DNA of 64,000 bases from SHWC01 sp050173345. GTDB lineage: Bacteria; Pseudomonadota; Alphaproteobacteria; UBA828. The stretch is from NCBI GenBank assembly GCA_050173345.1, contig JBFXKW010000014.1, forward strand, positions 1 through 64,000, in the 5' to 3' direction. The position numbers and the translations under genes were made by a program. The first letter of the stretch is position 1. Each line of letters starts with the position of its first letter. The notes beneath the pieces are model-generated. The model was not told where the DNA came from, made no database searches, and saw only the letters and a program-made list of their open reading frames with translations. Positions 54,883-63,849 of the stretch are shown here, piece by piece.

Positions 54883-56649
54883 CTACGCCACGCTCTTCCG
54901 CATCTCTCTCCGCCGTGCCTCGGTCGCGGCCTCGTCGAGCGAGAGGTCCTGGCGCAGCACCACGCCGTAGGCGTCGAAGGCGTAGTCGCGGGTGTAGAAG
55001 CCGTCGAGCACGTCGTCGTGCACCTTCTCGGGCGCCCGTTCCAGCGGGTCGCCATAGCCGCCGCCGTTCGGCGAATAGATCGCGATGCAGTCTCCCGGCG
55101 TGGTCTGCAGGCTTGAGAACTTCGCCGGCATCGGGCGCGTCTCGTCCGGCTTCGCCGCGTTCCAGACCTCGACCTTGCCGCCGGCGCCGGCATGCCCGCC
55201 CATGAAGCCCCAGGGCGCGTCGTCGTGCCGGTCGCACTCGTGCGTCATGGAGCCGTTGCCGAGAAAGCGCTGCACCTTGACCACGCCGAGCCCGCCGCGG
55301 AACTTGCCCGCGCCCGAGCACACATCGTCCCTCAGCTCGTAGCGGTCGCAGATCAGCGGCAGGTGCATCGCCAGATCCTCGACCGGGTTGTTGCGCGTGT
55401 TGCGCATCAGCTCGTCGATCGAATCCGGCCCGTCCGAATGCGGCCGGCCGCCATAGGCGCCTTCGTTCACTTCGAGGAAGACCCAGTAGTCGCCGCTCGG
55501 GCGCACGCCCGAATAGGCCGCGAAGGAGAGCGTCGCCGAGCTGCCCGCGACCACGCGCTCGGGGATCACCGGCGCGAGTGCCTTGATGATGAGGTCGACG
55601 ATACGCTGGATCTGGCCGAAGCGCGCCTCGGCCGCGACCGGGAAGATCGGGTTGAAGATCGAGCCTTCGGGCGCGATCACCTGGATCGGGCGGAACGAGC
55701 CCTCGTTCTGTGGCACGTATTCCTGGGTCGTCGCGGTGTCGAGCAGCAGCGCGCGGAACGCGAAATAGCACGCCACCTTGGTCGAGCCCTCGAACGGCAC
55801 GTTGAAGGCGGTCGGCACCTGGGGCGAGGAGCCGGTCAGGTCCACCTCCGCCGTGTCGCCCTTGATGCGCACCGTGACCTTGACCGGCAGCGGCTTGCCG
55901 CGGGTGCGGCCGTCATCGTCGAGGAAGCCCTCGGCGACGTATTCACCGTCCGGGATTTCCGAGATGCGCTTCCTGAGCATGGTCTCGGAATAGTCCATGA
56001 GCTGGCGCGTTGCCTGCTCGACGATCGGCTTGCCATAGTCCGCGATCAGCTCCTTGAAGCGGCGCACGCCGAGCCTCGCCGAGGCGATCTGCGCCTCGAG
56101 GTCGCCCATCACCAGCGAGGGCACCCGCGTGTTGGTCTCGATGAACTGCCAGAGCGCGCGGTTGAGCTTGCCCTCTTCGTAGAGCTTGACGCCCTTGAAC
56201 AGCATGCCCTCGGCATAGACGTCCGGCACGTCGATGATCAGGCCGGGCGTCGCCGCGCCGATGTCGACATGGTGCGCGGTGTTGCCCGAGAAGCCGACCA
56301 GCTCGCCCTCGAAGAACACCGGCGCGATCACCGCGATGTCGGGCGAATGGCTGGCGCCGTAATAGGGGTGGTTGTGGAGGACGATGTCGCCCTCCTTCCA
56401 GGGGTCGTGCAGCGTCTTCTCGATGCCGCGCAAATAGGCCGGGATCGAGCCGATGTGCATCGGCGTCGAATCGGATTCGCAGAGCGTGTTGAAGTCCTTG
56501 TCGAACAGGCCGGCGCCCAGGTCCTCGGACTCGCGGATGATCGAGGAGTAGGACATGCGATAGAGGACGTGCGCCATCTCCTTGGCGATGGTGTCGAGCG
56601 CGCCCCCGATGACCTGGAGCGTGATCGGATCGATGGCGTTCGGAATCAT
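54883..56649 (-). CDS. hyuB: Hydantoinase B / 5-oxoprolinase-type subunit
   Basis: The 588-residue HyuB-family subunit starts PITLQVIGGALDTIAKEMAH and has SYSSIIRESEDLGAGLFD, HNHPYYGASHSPD and the C-terminal GGGYGDPLERAPEKV, all typical. With HyuA it performs ATP-dependent ring opening of hydantoins or 5-oxoproline, or related carboxylation. It follows hyuA by 5 bases on the same strand. Length is normal. The exact substrate is unknown. Confidence 0.9.
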   Translation of the reverse strand: MIPNAIDPITLQVIGGALDTIAKEMAHVLYRMSYSSIIRESEDLGAGLFDKDFNTLCESDSTPMHIGSIPAYLRGIEKTLHDPWKEGDIVLHNHPYYGASHSPDIAVIAPVFFEGELVGFSGNTAHHVDIGAATPGLIIDVPDVYAEGMLFKGVKLYEEGKLNRALWQFIETNTRVPSLVMGDLEAQIASARLGVRRFKELIADYGKPIVEQATRQLMDYSETMLRKRISEIPDGEYVAEGFLDDDGRTRGKPLPVKVTVRIKGDTAEVDLTGSSPQVPTAFNVPFEGSTKVACYFAFRALLLDTATTQEYVPQNEGSFRPIQVIAPEGSIFNPIFPVAAEARFGQIQRIVDLIIKALAPVIPERVVAGSSATLSFAAYSGVRPSGDYWVFLEVNEGAYGGRPHSDGPDSIDELMRNTRNNPVEDLAMHLPLICDRYELRDDVCSGAGKFRGGLGVVKVQRFLGNGSMTHECDRHDDAPWGFMGGHAGAGGKVEVWNAAKPDETRPMPAKFSSLQTTPGDCIAIYSPNGGGYGDPLERAPEKVHDDVLDGFYTRDYAFDAYGVVLRQDLSLDEAATEARRREMRKSVA

Positions 56650-56654
56650 GGCGG

Positions 56655-58742
56655 TCAGGTCCTCTCGCGAACGTGGAGATTGCCGGACGGATGGATGCTA
56701 GCCAGCCACCCGGGCGGGATCAACGTGGTGGAATCGGTCTGCACCACGACGGCCGGGCCGTCGATGGTCTGGCCGGCCTTGAGCTTGGCCCGTGCATAGC
56801 GCGGCGTCTCGTGCGCCGCGCCGTCGTCGAACACGGTGCGCCGCGTGAAGAGCACGGCCTCCTCGGGGTCGGCGCCGTTCGCGTCGGGCAGCCGCGGCCA
56901 GGCGACCGGCTCCTCCGGCACGCGCGCCACCACGCGCAGCGTGATCAGCTCGACATCCTGCTCCTCGAAGGCATGGCCGTAGACCTGGCGATGCTCCTTG
57001 TGGAAGTTGTCGATGACGACCTTGCGGTTGTCGAGCGTCAGGGTCTCGGCCGGCAGCGCGGCGCGCAGCTCGAAGCCCTGGCCGACATAGCGGCATTCGG
57101 CGATGCGCGTGAAGTGGCGCTGCGCCGCCGGCACGCCGTCGGCCTCGAGCGCGGCGTTCGCCTGCGCCATCAATTCGTCGAGCCGGCCGTTGATGCGGTC
57201 GAGCGCGGCCTGGTCCGCCTGGGTGAGCACCGCGAGCGAGGAGCGGGTGAACTCGTACTGCATGTCGGTCGCGAGCAGGCCGATCGCCGCGTGGATGCCG
57301 GGCGCCGGCGGCACGATCACCTCCTTGGCCGAGACCGTCTTGGCGAGCGCGGTGCCGTGCAGCGGCCCGGCGCCGCCGAACGGCATCAGCGCGTAGCGCC
57401 GCGGGTCGATGCCCTTGGCGACCGAGTTGGCGCGGATCGAGAGCGCCATGTTCGAGTTGACCACGCGGATGATGCCGAGCGCGGCCTCGATGACGCTGAC
57501 GCCGAGCCGCGGGCAGAGCTTGGTCTCGATCGCCTTGCGCGCGAGCGCCGGGTCGATCTTGAGGCCGCCGCCGAGGAAGTGCTCCGGGTCGAGCCGGCCG
57601 AGCACGACCTGGGCGTCGGTCACGGTCGGCTCCTCGCCGCCGCGGCCATAGCAGGCCGGGCCCGGATCGGCGCCGGCCGAGCGCGGGCCGACGCGGAACG
57701 CGCCGCCCTCGTCCATATAGGCGATCGAGCCGCCGCCCGCGCCGATGGTGTCGATGTCGAGCATGGGCGCGAGCACGGGATAGCCGTTGACCTGGGTGTC
57801 GCGCGGGTTCATCACGCGCAACCGTCCGTCCGGGATCACGCTGATGTCGGCCGAGGTGCCGCCGATGTCGACCGTGATCGCGTTGCGCTCGCCCGACATC
57901 TCGGCGGCCCAGCGCCCGCCGATCACGCCGCCGGCCGGCCCCGACATCAGGATGGTGGCGGCGTGCTCGGCCGCGTTGTCGAGGTTGGTGACGCCGCCGT
58001 TCGACTGCATGACGCGGATCTGTGCGCCGATGCCCTCGGCGCGCAGCGCGGCTTCGAGCCGCTTCAGATAGCGCGCCGCGCGCGGCCCGACGAAGGCGTT
58101 CATCGCGGTGGTCGAGAAGCGCTCGTATTCGCGGATGACGTCGACGACCTCGTGCGAGCCCGCGACGTAGAGCCCGGGCAGGGCTTCCCGCACGATCGCC
58201 TTGGCGCGCTTCTCGTGCGCGTTGTTGAGGAACGAGAACAGGAAGCAGATGATCACCGCCTCGACGCCGCGCGATTTCAGGAGCGCCGCGGCCTCGCGCA
58301 CCTCGTCCTCGGCGAGCGGCGTCACGATCTCGCCGGAGGGCGGCAGGATGCGCTCGGTGATGGGGATGCGGTTGCGCCGCTTGACCAGCGGCTTCGACTG
58401 CCAGGGCACGTCGAACTGCATGGAGAAGTTGTGCGGCCGCTTGTGCCGTGCCGTGTGCAGGATGTCGCGGAAGCCGCGGGTCGTCAGCATGCCGACCTCG
58501 GCGCCGTCATATTCGAGCACGGTGTTGGTGGCGATCGTGGTGCCGTGCACGATGAGGCTCACCTCGGCGGGCGCGATGCCGCCGATCTCGCACAGTTCGA
58601 GCACGCCCTTGAGCACGCCTTCCGACTGGTCGTGCGGCGTGCTCGGCACCTTGTGGACGAAGACCTTGCGGCCCGGCCCCTCGCCGCTCTCCAGGATCAG
58701 GTCAGTAAAGGTGCCGCCGACATCAACGCCGATCTTCGCCAT
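56655..58742 (-). CDS. hyuA: Hydantoinase A / 5-oxoprolinase-type subunit
   Basis: The 695-residue HyuA-family subunit has an actin-like ATPase fold: N-terminal KIGVDVGGTFTDLIL phosphate loop, HGTTIATNTVLEY, ITVDIGGTSADISVI as second phosphate motif, and GAGGGSIAYMDEGG plus PFGGAGPLHGTALAK. It opens the bicistronic unit with HyuB. Detoxification or use of cyclic amides would fit the amide theme of the 43-51 kb genes, though there is no direct link. Confidence 0.91.
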   Translation of the reverse strand: MAKIGVDVGGTFTDLILESGEGPGRKVFVHKVPSTPHDQSEGVLKGVLELCEIGGIAPAEVSLIVHGTTIATNTVLEYDGAEVGMLTTRGFRDILHTARHKRPHNFSMQFDVPWQSKPLVKRRNRIPITERILPPSGEIVTPLAEDEVREAAALLKSRGVEAVIICFLFSFLNNAHEKRAKAIVREALPGLYVAGSHEVVDVIREYERFSTTAMNAFVGPRAARYLKRLEAALRAEGIGAQIRVMQSNGGVTNLDNAAEHAATILMSGPAGGVIGGRWAAEMSGERNAITVDIGGTSADISVIPDGRLRVMNPRDTQVNGYPVLAPMLDIDTIGAGGGSIAYMDEGGAFRVGPRSAGADPGPACYGRGGEEPTVTDAQVVLGRLDPEHFLGGGLKIDPALARKAIETKLCPRLGVSVIEAALGIIRVVNSNMALSIRANSVAKGIDPRRYALMPFGGAGPLHGTALAKTVSAKEVIVPPAPGIHAAIGLLATDMQYEFTRSSLAVLTQADQAALDRINGRLDELMAQANAALEADGVPAAQRHFTRIAECRYVGQGFELRAALPAETLTLDNRKVVIDNFHKEHRQVYGHAFEEQDVELITLRVVARVPEEPVAWPRLPDANGADPEEAVLFTRRTVFDDGAAHETPRYARAKLKAGQTIDGPAVVVQTDSTTLIPPGWLASIHPSGNLHVRERT

Positions 58743-58939
58743 CGTCTCCCCTCATCATCCGCCCCGCCTGCGGCGGGCACGATAGGCCGGCCGCCGCGGG
58801 CCGGCAACCCACCGCCGGGCGTGCCGAGCGGCCGGAGCCCGGCTAGAATGGTGGGACGGCGGCGCCAAATGCCGCGCGTCCGGGATGGAGGCAGGGATCG
58901 AGGGAAGATGATCGGCTGAGCAACGTCAACGGAGGGGGG

Positions 58940-59671
58940 ATGGCCATGAGGCGCTTGGTATTCGCGTTTGCAATGATCGGCCTCGTCGCGCTGGCCGGCT
59001 GCAACGGCGGAAGCCCGTTCAGCGACACCGTCACGTTCCGCTACAAGTTCGCGGAGCAGCTTCAGCCCGACCGGTACCATGTGCAGGTGCTGCGAGGCGC
59101 GCTCGACCCAGCCAATTGCGCCAACCAGGTCGAGGACATCATGCGGCTCGACCAGATCGCCGTCACGGTCCAGCGGCTCGGTATCGACAGCCTGATCAAC
59201 ATCTGCCACGACCGCTTCACCGTCGATGTCGAGGCGGTGCGGAACATCGATCCGCATTACGCCATGCTCGAGTTCTATCCGCTCGCGAACACGAGCGAGC
59301 GGCGCCTGCAGCTATTCGTCAATCTTGTCGCTACGGGAAACACTTTTCCGGTGCCGAGCCTGCTCGCCGTCCAGACCAACGGCGCGGCGGTCGTGGGCGT
59401 CAAGACGACGGACGGCTTCGCCGAGATAAGTTTCGGCTCGAACGGGCCGACCTATCGCTGCGACGGGCAGGCCGGCGAGGATTTCTGGGACGAGCACATC
59501 ATCGACCCGGCAACCGACACCTTCTTCGAGTTCACGCTGAACTCCTACGACCCGAACGCGCGGCGCGCTTCGGCCGAGTTCCAGTGCCTGGCGCGCAACA
59601 CGACCGACCCGTCGGACAACCGGTTGATGCTGGTCATGATCGGCGTGGCCTTCATGCCGACCGAAAACTGA
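58940..59671 (+). CDS. Predicted lipoprotein of unknown function
   Basis: The 243-residue protein has a lipoprotein signal: RRLVFAFAMIGLVALAGCNG with lipobox LAGC, so Cys becomes the lipidated N-terminus. The Gly-Gly-Ser after Cys suggests outer-membrane targeting. The mature part is beta-rich with paired cysteines (NCANQ, NICHDRF, YRCDGQ, FQCLAR). I do not recognise the family. GGAGGGGGG precedes the ATG at 58940; ATG 58946 is an alternative. Confidence 0.65.
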   Translation: MAMRRLVFAFAMIGLVALAGCNGGSPFSDTVTFRYKFAEQLQPDRYHVQVLRGALDPANCANQVEDIMRLDQIAVTVQRLGIDSLINICHDRFTVDVEAVRNIDPHYAMLEFYPLANTSERRLQLFVNLVATGNTFPVPSLLAVQTNGAAVVGVKTTDGFAEISFGSNGPTYRCDGQAGEDFWDEHIIDPATDTFFEFTLNSYDPNARRASAEFQCLARNTTDPSDNRLMLVMIGVAFMPTEN

Positions 59672-59690
59672 CGGCGGCACAAACGCAAAC

Positions 59691-59717
59691 GCGCGCCGGC
59701 CGGACTGGCGGGCGCGC
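59691..59717. terminator. Possible bidirectional terminator
   Basis: GCGCGCC (59691-59697) can pair with GGCGCGC (59711-59717) around a GC-rich 13-base loop in the gap between two convergent genes. No T-run is present, so a termination role is weakly supported. Confidence 0.3.
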
Positions 59718-59740
59718 GCGGGTCAGGGTAACGAGGTAGC

Positions 59741-60100
59741 TTACGTGCTTTCGGGCAGGACGAGCAGCTTCGACTCGCTCGGATAGAAGATGGTGATGCC
59801 GCTGTCGAAGGTGGCGAACGAATAGCCGTTCACGTCCAGCCCGCTCGCCGTGATGTGGACATCGGCGATGCCCTGGTCCGAGACATGGTCGTGGGTGACG
59901 ATAGCGAAGCCCTCGCCCACATCGTCCATCAGGACGACCTCGCCGCCGGAATCCGGCAGCAGCTCGTCCATGCGGAGGATCAGGTAGCTGTCCTCGGCGG
60001 GCAGGGCCGAGACCTGCGAGCCGTTCTCGACCGCCGCGAGGTTCTCGCTTCCGCTGGTGTCGATCAGCGCGCTGCCGATCAGGTTGAGGTCGTCGTCCAT
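59741..60100 (-). CDS. Very acidic small protein of unknown function
   Basis: This 119-residue protein has about 22 Asp/Glu against one Lys and one Arg, and no cysteine. It is beta-rich with GVEVV-like hydrophobic strands separated by Asp/Gly turns (DDVGEGFAIVTHDHVSD, LDVNGYSFATFDSG). There is no signal peptide or membrane segment. The composition suits a calcium-binding or secreted acidic protein, but no clear EF-hand or RTX nonapeptide is visible. GGGACGACC precedes the ATG. Confidence 0.5.
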   Translation of the reverse strand: MDDDLNLIGSALIDTSGSENLAAVENGSQVSALPAEDSYLILRMDELLPDSGGEVVLMDDVGEGFAIVTHDHVSDQGIADVHITASGLDVNGYSFATFDSGITIFYPSESKLLVLPEST

Positions 60101-60439
60101 GGTCGTCCCGTCTTCCCGTTCACCCCGTAGCGGGGCGTTTTCTTATGGTCTCTTCGCCTAAAATGCCCCCTGACGGGCCAATCGTCAATATTGCCTGCGG
60201 CATGGGGGTGTTGCCATGCGTCGGCCGGGAGCGAGGAATCCTATGCCCGCAGGCTTGCGCCGGCCGCTCGGAAAGCCGTGACAGGGCCAGGGTTCAGAGT
60301 CCGATAGAATTGTCACCGGATAGCACAATCTTTGGTGAACATTTGTTAACCATTTTACTGGTCAGATAGGGGCCACAAGAACGCGGGCGGCGGAAAGCCG
60401 CCCAAGCATGCGGTGGAACCAACCTCTGGAAGGCAAAAT
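60101..60439. other. Gene-free AT-richer leader region
   Basis: This 339-base stretch is poorer in GC than its surroundings, notably around 60300-60365 (ATTTGTTAACCATTTT). Near its end is the hairpin GGGCGGC-GGAAA-GCCGCCC (60385-60403). It probably holds promoters for the genes on both sides; no ORF or RNA gene is evident. Confidence 0.45.
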
Positions 60440-60595
60440 ATGGCGCATACGCTGGGAAGACGCAGGCAATTCCTGTTTCGGCGGCCCAAGCGTCGGGCGG
60501 CTCGGGCCGGCATGGCGGTCAGCCTCATGCTGGTGGTTGCGGTCGGCGTCGCGCTGGCCGTCGTGGTCAGCCAGATCAGCCACGCGGCGAGCTGA
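60440..60595 (+). CDS. Possible 51-residue basic single-span membrane peptide
   Basis: ATG 60440 follows GGAAGG at 6 bases. The peptide has an Arg-rich head (RRRQFLFRRPKRRAARAG) and then one membrane span (MAVSLMLVVAVGVALAVVVS). The pattern is that of small inner-membrane or signal-anchor proteins. The AT-rich upstream region and the leader hairpin favour real expression. Confidence 0.45.
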   Translation: MAHTLGRRRQFLFRRPKRRAARAGMAVSLMLVVAVGVALAVVVSQISHAAS

Positions 60596-60865
60596 CTCGC
60601 GAACAGACGTCTTCGAAAGACCCGGCATCGACGCGGGGCGTTGACCGGGGCGCAGCGACATTCGGTAGCCGAGCGCAGGGGCAACCTTGAGTTTCGTGGC
60701 GTTCTAGGGCTTCAGCACTAGGCTCCACGGATGATGACGGGGTTGACATCGGAAGCCGGGCCAGTCATTTGGACGCGCTTCCGTGGCTGCGACTCGGCGG
60801 AATCAACCGCTTCGGTCCATGTAGGCCATCCGTTGCGGGCTCGAAAGGTCAAGAAAGAGGCCGGC

Positions 60866-61696
60866 ATGTTGACCGAGCGGGGGAGAGGAGGGCGCGCAGG
60901 CGCGCGCCCGTGGGGGCGCCGCCCGTGGTGGCGGGCGCTGCTCGCGGCGGCGGCCATCGTGCCGATGCTGCTCGTCGATGCCTCGGTGCCGAGCACGGCG
61001 AGCGAAAAGCTGCCCGGCATCATCGGCCATGACGATCGGCTCCCGGAGCGTTCGCTCGAACTGCCCTGGGTCGCGATCGGCCGGGTCAACCGGGAGACCG
61101 GCGGCTTCTGCACCGGCGTCCTGGTCGGGCCGCGCATGGCGCTCACGGCGGCCCATTGCGTCTGGAACCGCCGCACCCAGAACTGGTTCCCGCCCGATGT
61201 CCTCCACTTCGTAGTCGGCTGGCGGGGCGGCACGCATGTCGGCCATGCCCGCGTGACCGAGGTGCGCGCGGCACCCGGCATCACCTTCAACAAGGACGGG
61301 CATCCGTCGCGGTTGCGCGACGACTGGGCGCTGCTGGAGCTCGACGCGAATCTCGGCGACCTGGTGGGCTCGGTGCCCATGCTGCGGGTCGCACCGAACA
61401 TCGCGGCCTCGTTCGCGAACCGGAACGATTCGATCGCCTCCGCCGGCTATAATCAGGACCGCCCGCATCTGCTCTACCGCGATGCCGGCTGCAAGCTCAC
61501 CGGCGCGGTCAAGGGCGGCCACATGTTCCTGCACGATTGCGACCTGACGCGCGGCGCATCGGGCGCGCCCCTCATGGTCGAGCAGGGCGGGCGCTACGCG
61601 GTGATCGCGGTGCAGGTCGCCGTGATGCGCCAAGGCGGCCATGAGAACGGCATCGCCGTCATCCCGCCGACCGACTCGGCGCGTCCGGTCAGGTAG
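60866..61696 (+). CDS. Secreted trypsin-like serine protease
   Basis: The 276-residue protein has an Arg-rich N-terminus and a hydrophobic signal or anchor (ALLAAAAIVPMLLVDASV), then a chymotrypsin-fold domain. The catalytic triad is His in ALTAAHCVWN, Asp in RDDWALLEL and Ser in TRGASGAPL. A disulfide pair is likely at GFCTGVL/AAHC, with others near GCKLTG and HDCDLT. There is no PDZ domain, unlike DegP. AAGAGG lies a few bases before ATG 60866. The gene converges on the TPR gene with an 8-base overlap at the 3' ends. Confidence 0.82.
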   Translation: MLTERGRGGRAGARPWGRRPWWRALLAAAAIVPMLLVDASVPSTASEKLPGIIGHDDRLPERSLELPWVAIGRVNRETGGFCTGVLVGPRMALTAAHCVWNRRTQNWFPPDVLHFVVGWRGGTHVGHARVTEVRAAPGITFNKDGHPSRLRDDWALLELDANLGDLVGSVPMLRVAPNIAASFANRNDSIASAGYNQDRPHLLYRDAGCKLTGAVKGGHMFLHDCDLTRGASGAPLMVEQGGRYAVIAVQVAVMRQGGHENGIAVIPPTDSARPVR

Positions 61697-63629
61697 CAAG
61701 AGCCTCCAGCGCGCGCGCCACGCGCGCCATCACCTCCGCCCAGTCGCGCGGCCGGGCCTGACGGAACAGCCGGGCGCTGCGATACCACGGGCTGTCCTCT
61801 CGCTCGAGCAGCCAGCGCCAGTCCGGCGCAAACGGCACGAGGATCCAGACCGGCCGGCCGAGCGCGCCGGCCAGATGCGCCACCGAGGTATCGACCGAGA
61901 TCGCGAGGTCGAGCGCGCCGAGCGCGGCGCCGGTTTCCGAGAAATCCGAGAGATCGGGCGCGAGATCGTCGAGCGGGCCGAACCGGCGCAAGGTCTCCAG
62001 GTCGCCGTCGCGCGGCTCCTTCTGCAGGCTGAACAGCCTGACATCGGGCACATGGAACAGCGGCTCCAGCAGCGCCGGGTCGAGCGAGCGCAGCCGGTCG
62101 TTGCCGTGCTTGGGGTTGCCGCGCCAGACCAGCCCGACGCGCAGGCCACCCGTACCGGCGCCGAGCCGCTCGCGCCAGGCCGCTGTCCGCGCCGGGTCGG
62201 CGCGCAGATAGCCGCGCGCCGCCGGAATGCGATCGAGACTCGCGTCGAGCGCGGCCGGCAGGCTGAGCAGGGGGATGTGCGAATCGAACGGCGGCAGCGC
62301 CTCGCCGCGGCCGACCGTCTCGATGCCGTCGATGCCGCCGAACATCCGCTTCAAGGCGGGCTGCACTTCGAGCACCACGTTGAAGCCGAGCGCCTTCAGC
62401 CGCGGCACGTAGCGGGCGAGCTGGATGGTGTCGCCGAGGCCCTGCTCGGCATAGACCAGCACGGTGCTGCCGGGCGGGGCGCCGCGCGTCCAGCGCGGCC
62501 TGTCGCAGGGACGCGGCCGGTCGCCCTTCGGCCGCTTGAAGCGCCATTCATAGCCGCGGAAGCCTGCGGCGAAATCGCCCTTCAGGAGTCGCGCCAAGGC
62601 GAGGTTCCAGTGCGCCTCGGCGAGGTCCGGGCGCGCCGCGATGGCGGCCTCGTTGCAGGCGATCGCCTTGTCCGCGTCGCCGGCCGCGCGCCAGCTATGG
62701 CCGAGGTTGAGCAGCGCCTCCGCATAGCCCGGCCGCTGCTCGAGGCTCTTGTTGAGGCTCGCGATGGAGTCTTCGAGGGCGCCGGCCTCGCGCAGCGCGA
62801 TGCCGAGATTGCTGTACGCCTCGGGATAGTGCGGGCGCAGCGCGACCGCGCGCTTGAGCGCTTCGATCGCCTCGGGAAACCTTCCGGCCTCGACCAGGGC
62901 ATTGCCGAGATTGTTGAACGGCTCGGCATCGTTCGGGCGCAGCTCGCCGGCGCGGCGCAGCAGCGCGATGGCCTCGGCGGTCTCGCCCTTCTCGCCCTTC
63001 TCGGTGAGGGCGACGCCGAGATTGTTCATGGCGTCGGCGAAATCCGGGTTGGCGGCGAGTGCCCGCCGGTAGAGCGGGATCGCGGCCTCGCCCCGGCCGC
63101 TCTTCTTCAGCACCAGGCCGAGATTGCTGAGCGCGTCGGGAAAGTCGGGCCGCTGATCGAGGCTTCGCCGGAAGCACGTCTCCGCCTCGGCGGTCTTGCC
63201 CTGGTGCGCCAGCGCGACGCCGAGATTGTTGTGCGCCTCCGCGTCGGTCGGGCGCAGCGCGCAGACCCGGCGGTAGAGCGCCTCGGCCTCGGCGGCGCGC
63301 CGTTGCGCGAGGCGGGCATGGGCGAGGGCGTTCAGCGCCTCGACGAAGTCGGGCCCGAGCGCGGCCGCCTTCTCGAACGCAGCGAGCGCCTCGTCGCGTT
63401 GGCCGAGCCGGTTCAGCACGATGCCGAGATTGAAGTGGGCCGCGGCGTGCTCCGGCGCCAAGGCGATGATCTTGCGGTACTTCTCGGCGGCAGCCTCGAA
63501 CCGGCCCTGCTCGACGTCGAGCGCGGCGCCGAGATCCCACGCCGCCGGGCTTGCCGGCGCCGCCGCAGCGCGCTCGGCGTGACCTTGAATCCTGGCGGGA
63601 TGATCCCCAGCTTCACGCCGATCCGGCAT
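61689..63629 (-). CDS. TPR protein with GT9-like (heptosyltransferase-like) C-terminal domain
   Basis: The 646-residue protein starts with about ten tetratricopeptide repeats (about 40-370) such as ALAANPDFADAMNNLGVAL and SLDQRPDFPDALSNLGLVL. The C-terminal 270 residues resemble glycosyltransferase family 9 or SPINDLY/OGT-like domains: VLVYAEQGLGDTIQLARYVP, LRVGLVWRGNPKHGNDRLRS and LAISVDTSVAHLAGALGRPVW. Such fusions glycosylate proteins or surface polysaccharides in many alphaproteobacteria; acceptor unknown. No signal peptide, so cytoplasmic. Confidence 0.85.
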   Translation of the reverse strand: MPDRREAGDHPARIQGHAERAAAAPASPAAWDLGAALDVEQGRFEAAAEKYRKIIALAPEHAAAHFNLGIVLNRLGQRDEALAAFEKAAALGPDFVEALNALAHARLAQRRAAEAEALYRRVCALRPTDAEAHNNLGVALAHQGKTAEAETCFRRSLDQRPDFPDALSNLGLVLKKSGRGEAAIPLYRRALAANPDFADAMNNLGVALTEKGEKGETAEAIALLRRAGELRPNDAEPFNNLGNALVEAGRFPEAIEALKRAVALRPHYPEAYSNLGIALREAGALEDSIASLNKSLEQRPGYAEALLNLGHSWRAAGDADKAIACNEAAIAARPDLAEAHWNLALARLLKGDFAAGFRGYEWRFKRPKGDRPRPCDRPRWTRGAPPGSTVLVYAEQGLGDTIQLARYVPRLKALGFNVVLEVQPALKRMFGGIDGIETVGRGEALPPFDSHIPLLSLPAALDASLDRIPAARGYLRADPARTAAWRERLGAGTGGLRVGLVWRGNPKHGNDRLRSLDPALLEPLFHVPDVRLFSLQKEPRDGDLETLRRFGPLDDLAPDLSDFSETGAALGALDLAISVDTSVAHLAGALGRPVWILVPFAPDWRWLLEREDSPWYRSARLFRQARPRDWAEVMARVARALEALAT

Positions 63630-63849
63630 CGCTGCGCCTCGAAGCGGTCGGCGCCGGCCATCCGGGCCTTAACCAACCCCATCGCGTTTCCTTCGTCTTG
63701 CCTTATAATGGCATGGTTAGCGCTTTGTTAACGGATTTGGGGAGAGGCTAAGGGCCGGTTTGCCGCAAAGGTGCAGCAGCCCCACGGCGCGCGCGTTAAC
63801 TTCAGGGCAAATCGCGGACAGCCCATCCAAGTAGAATGGACATGTGTCG

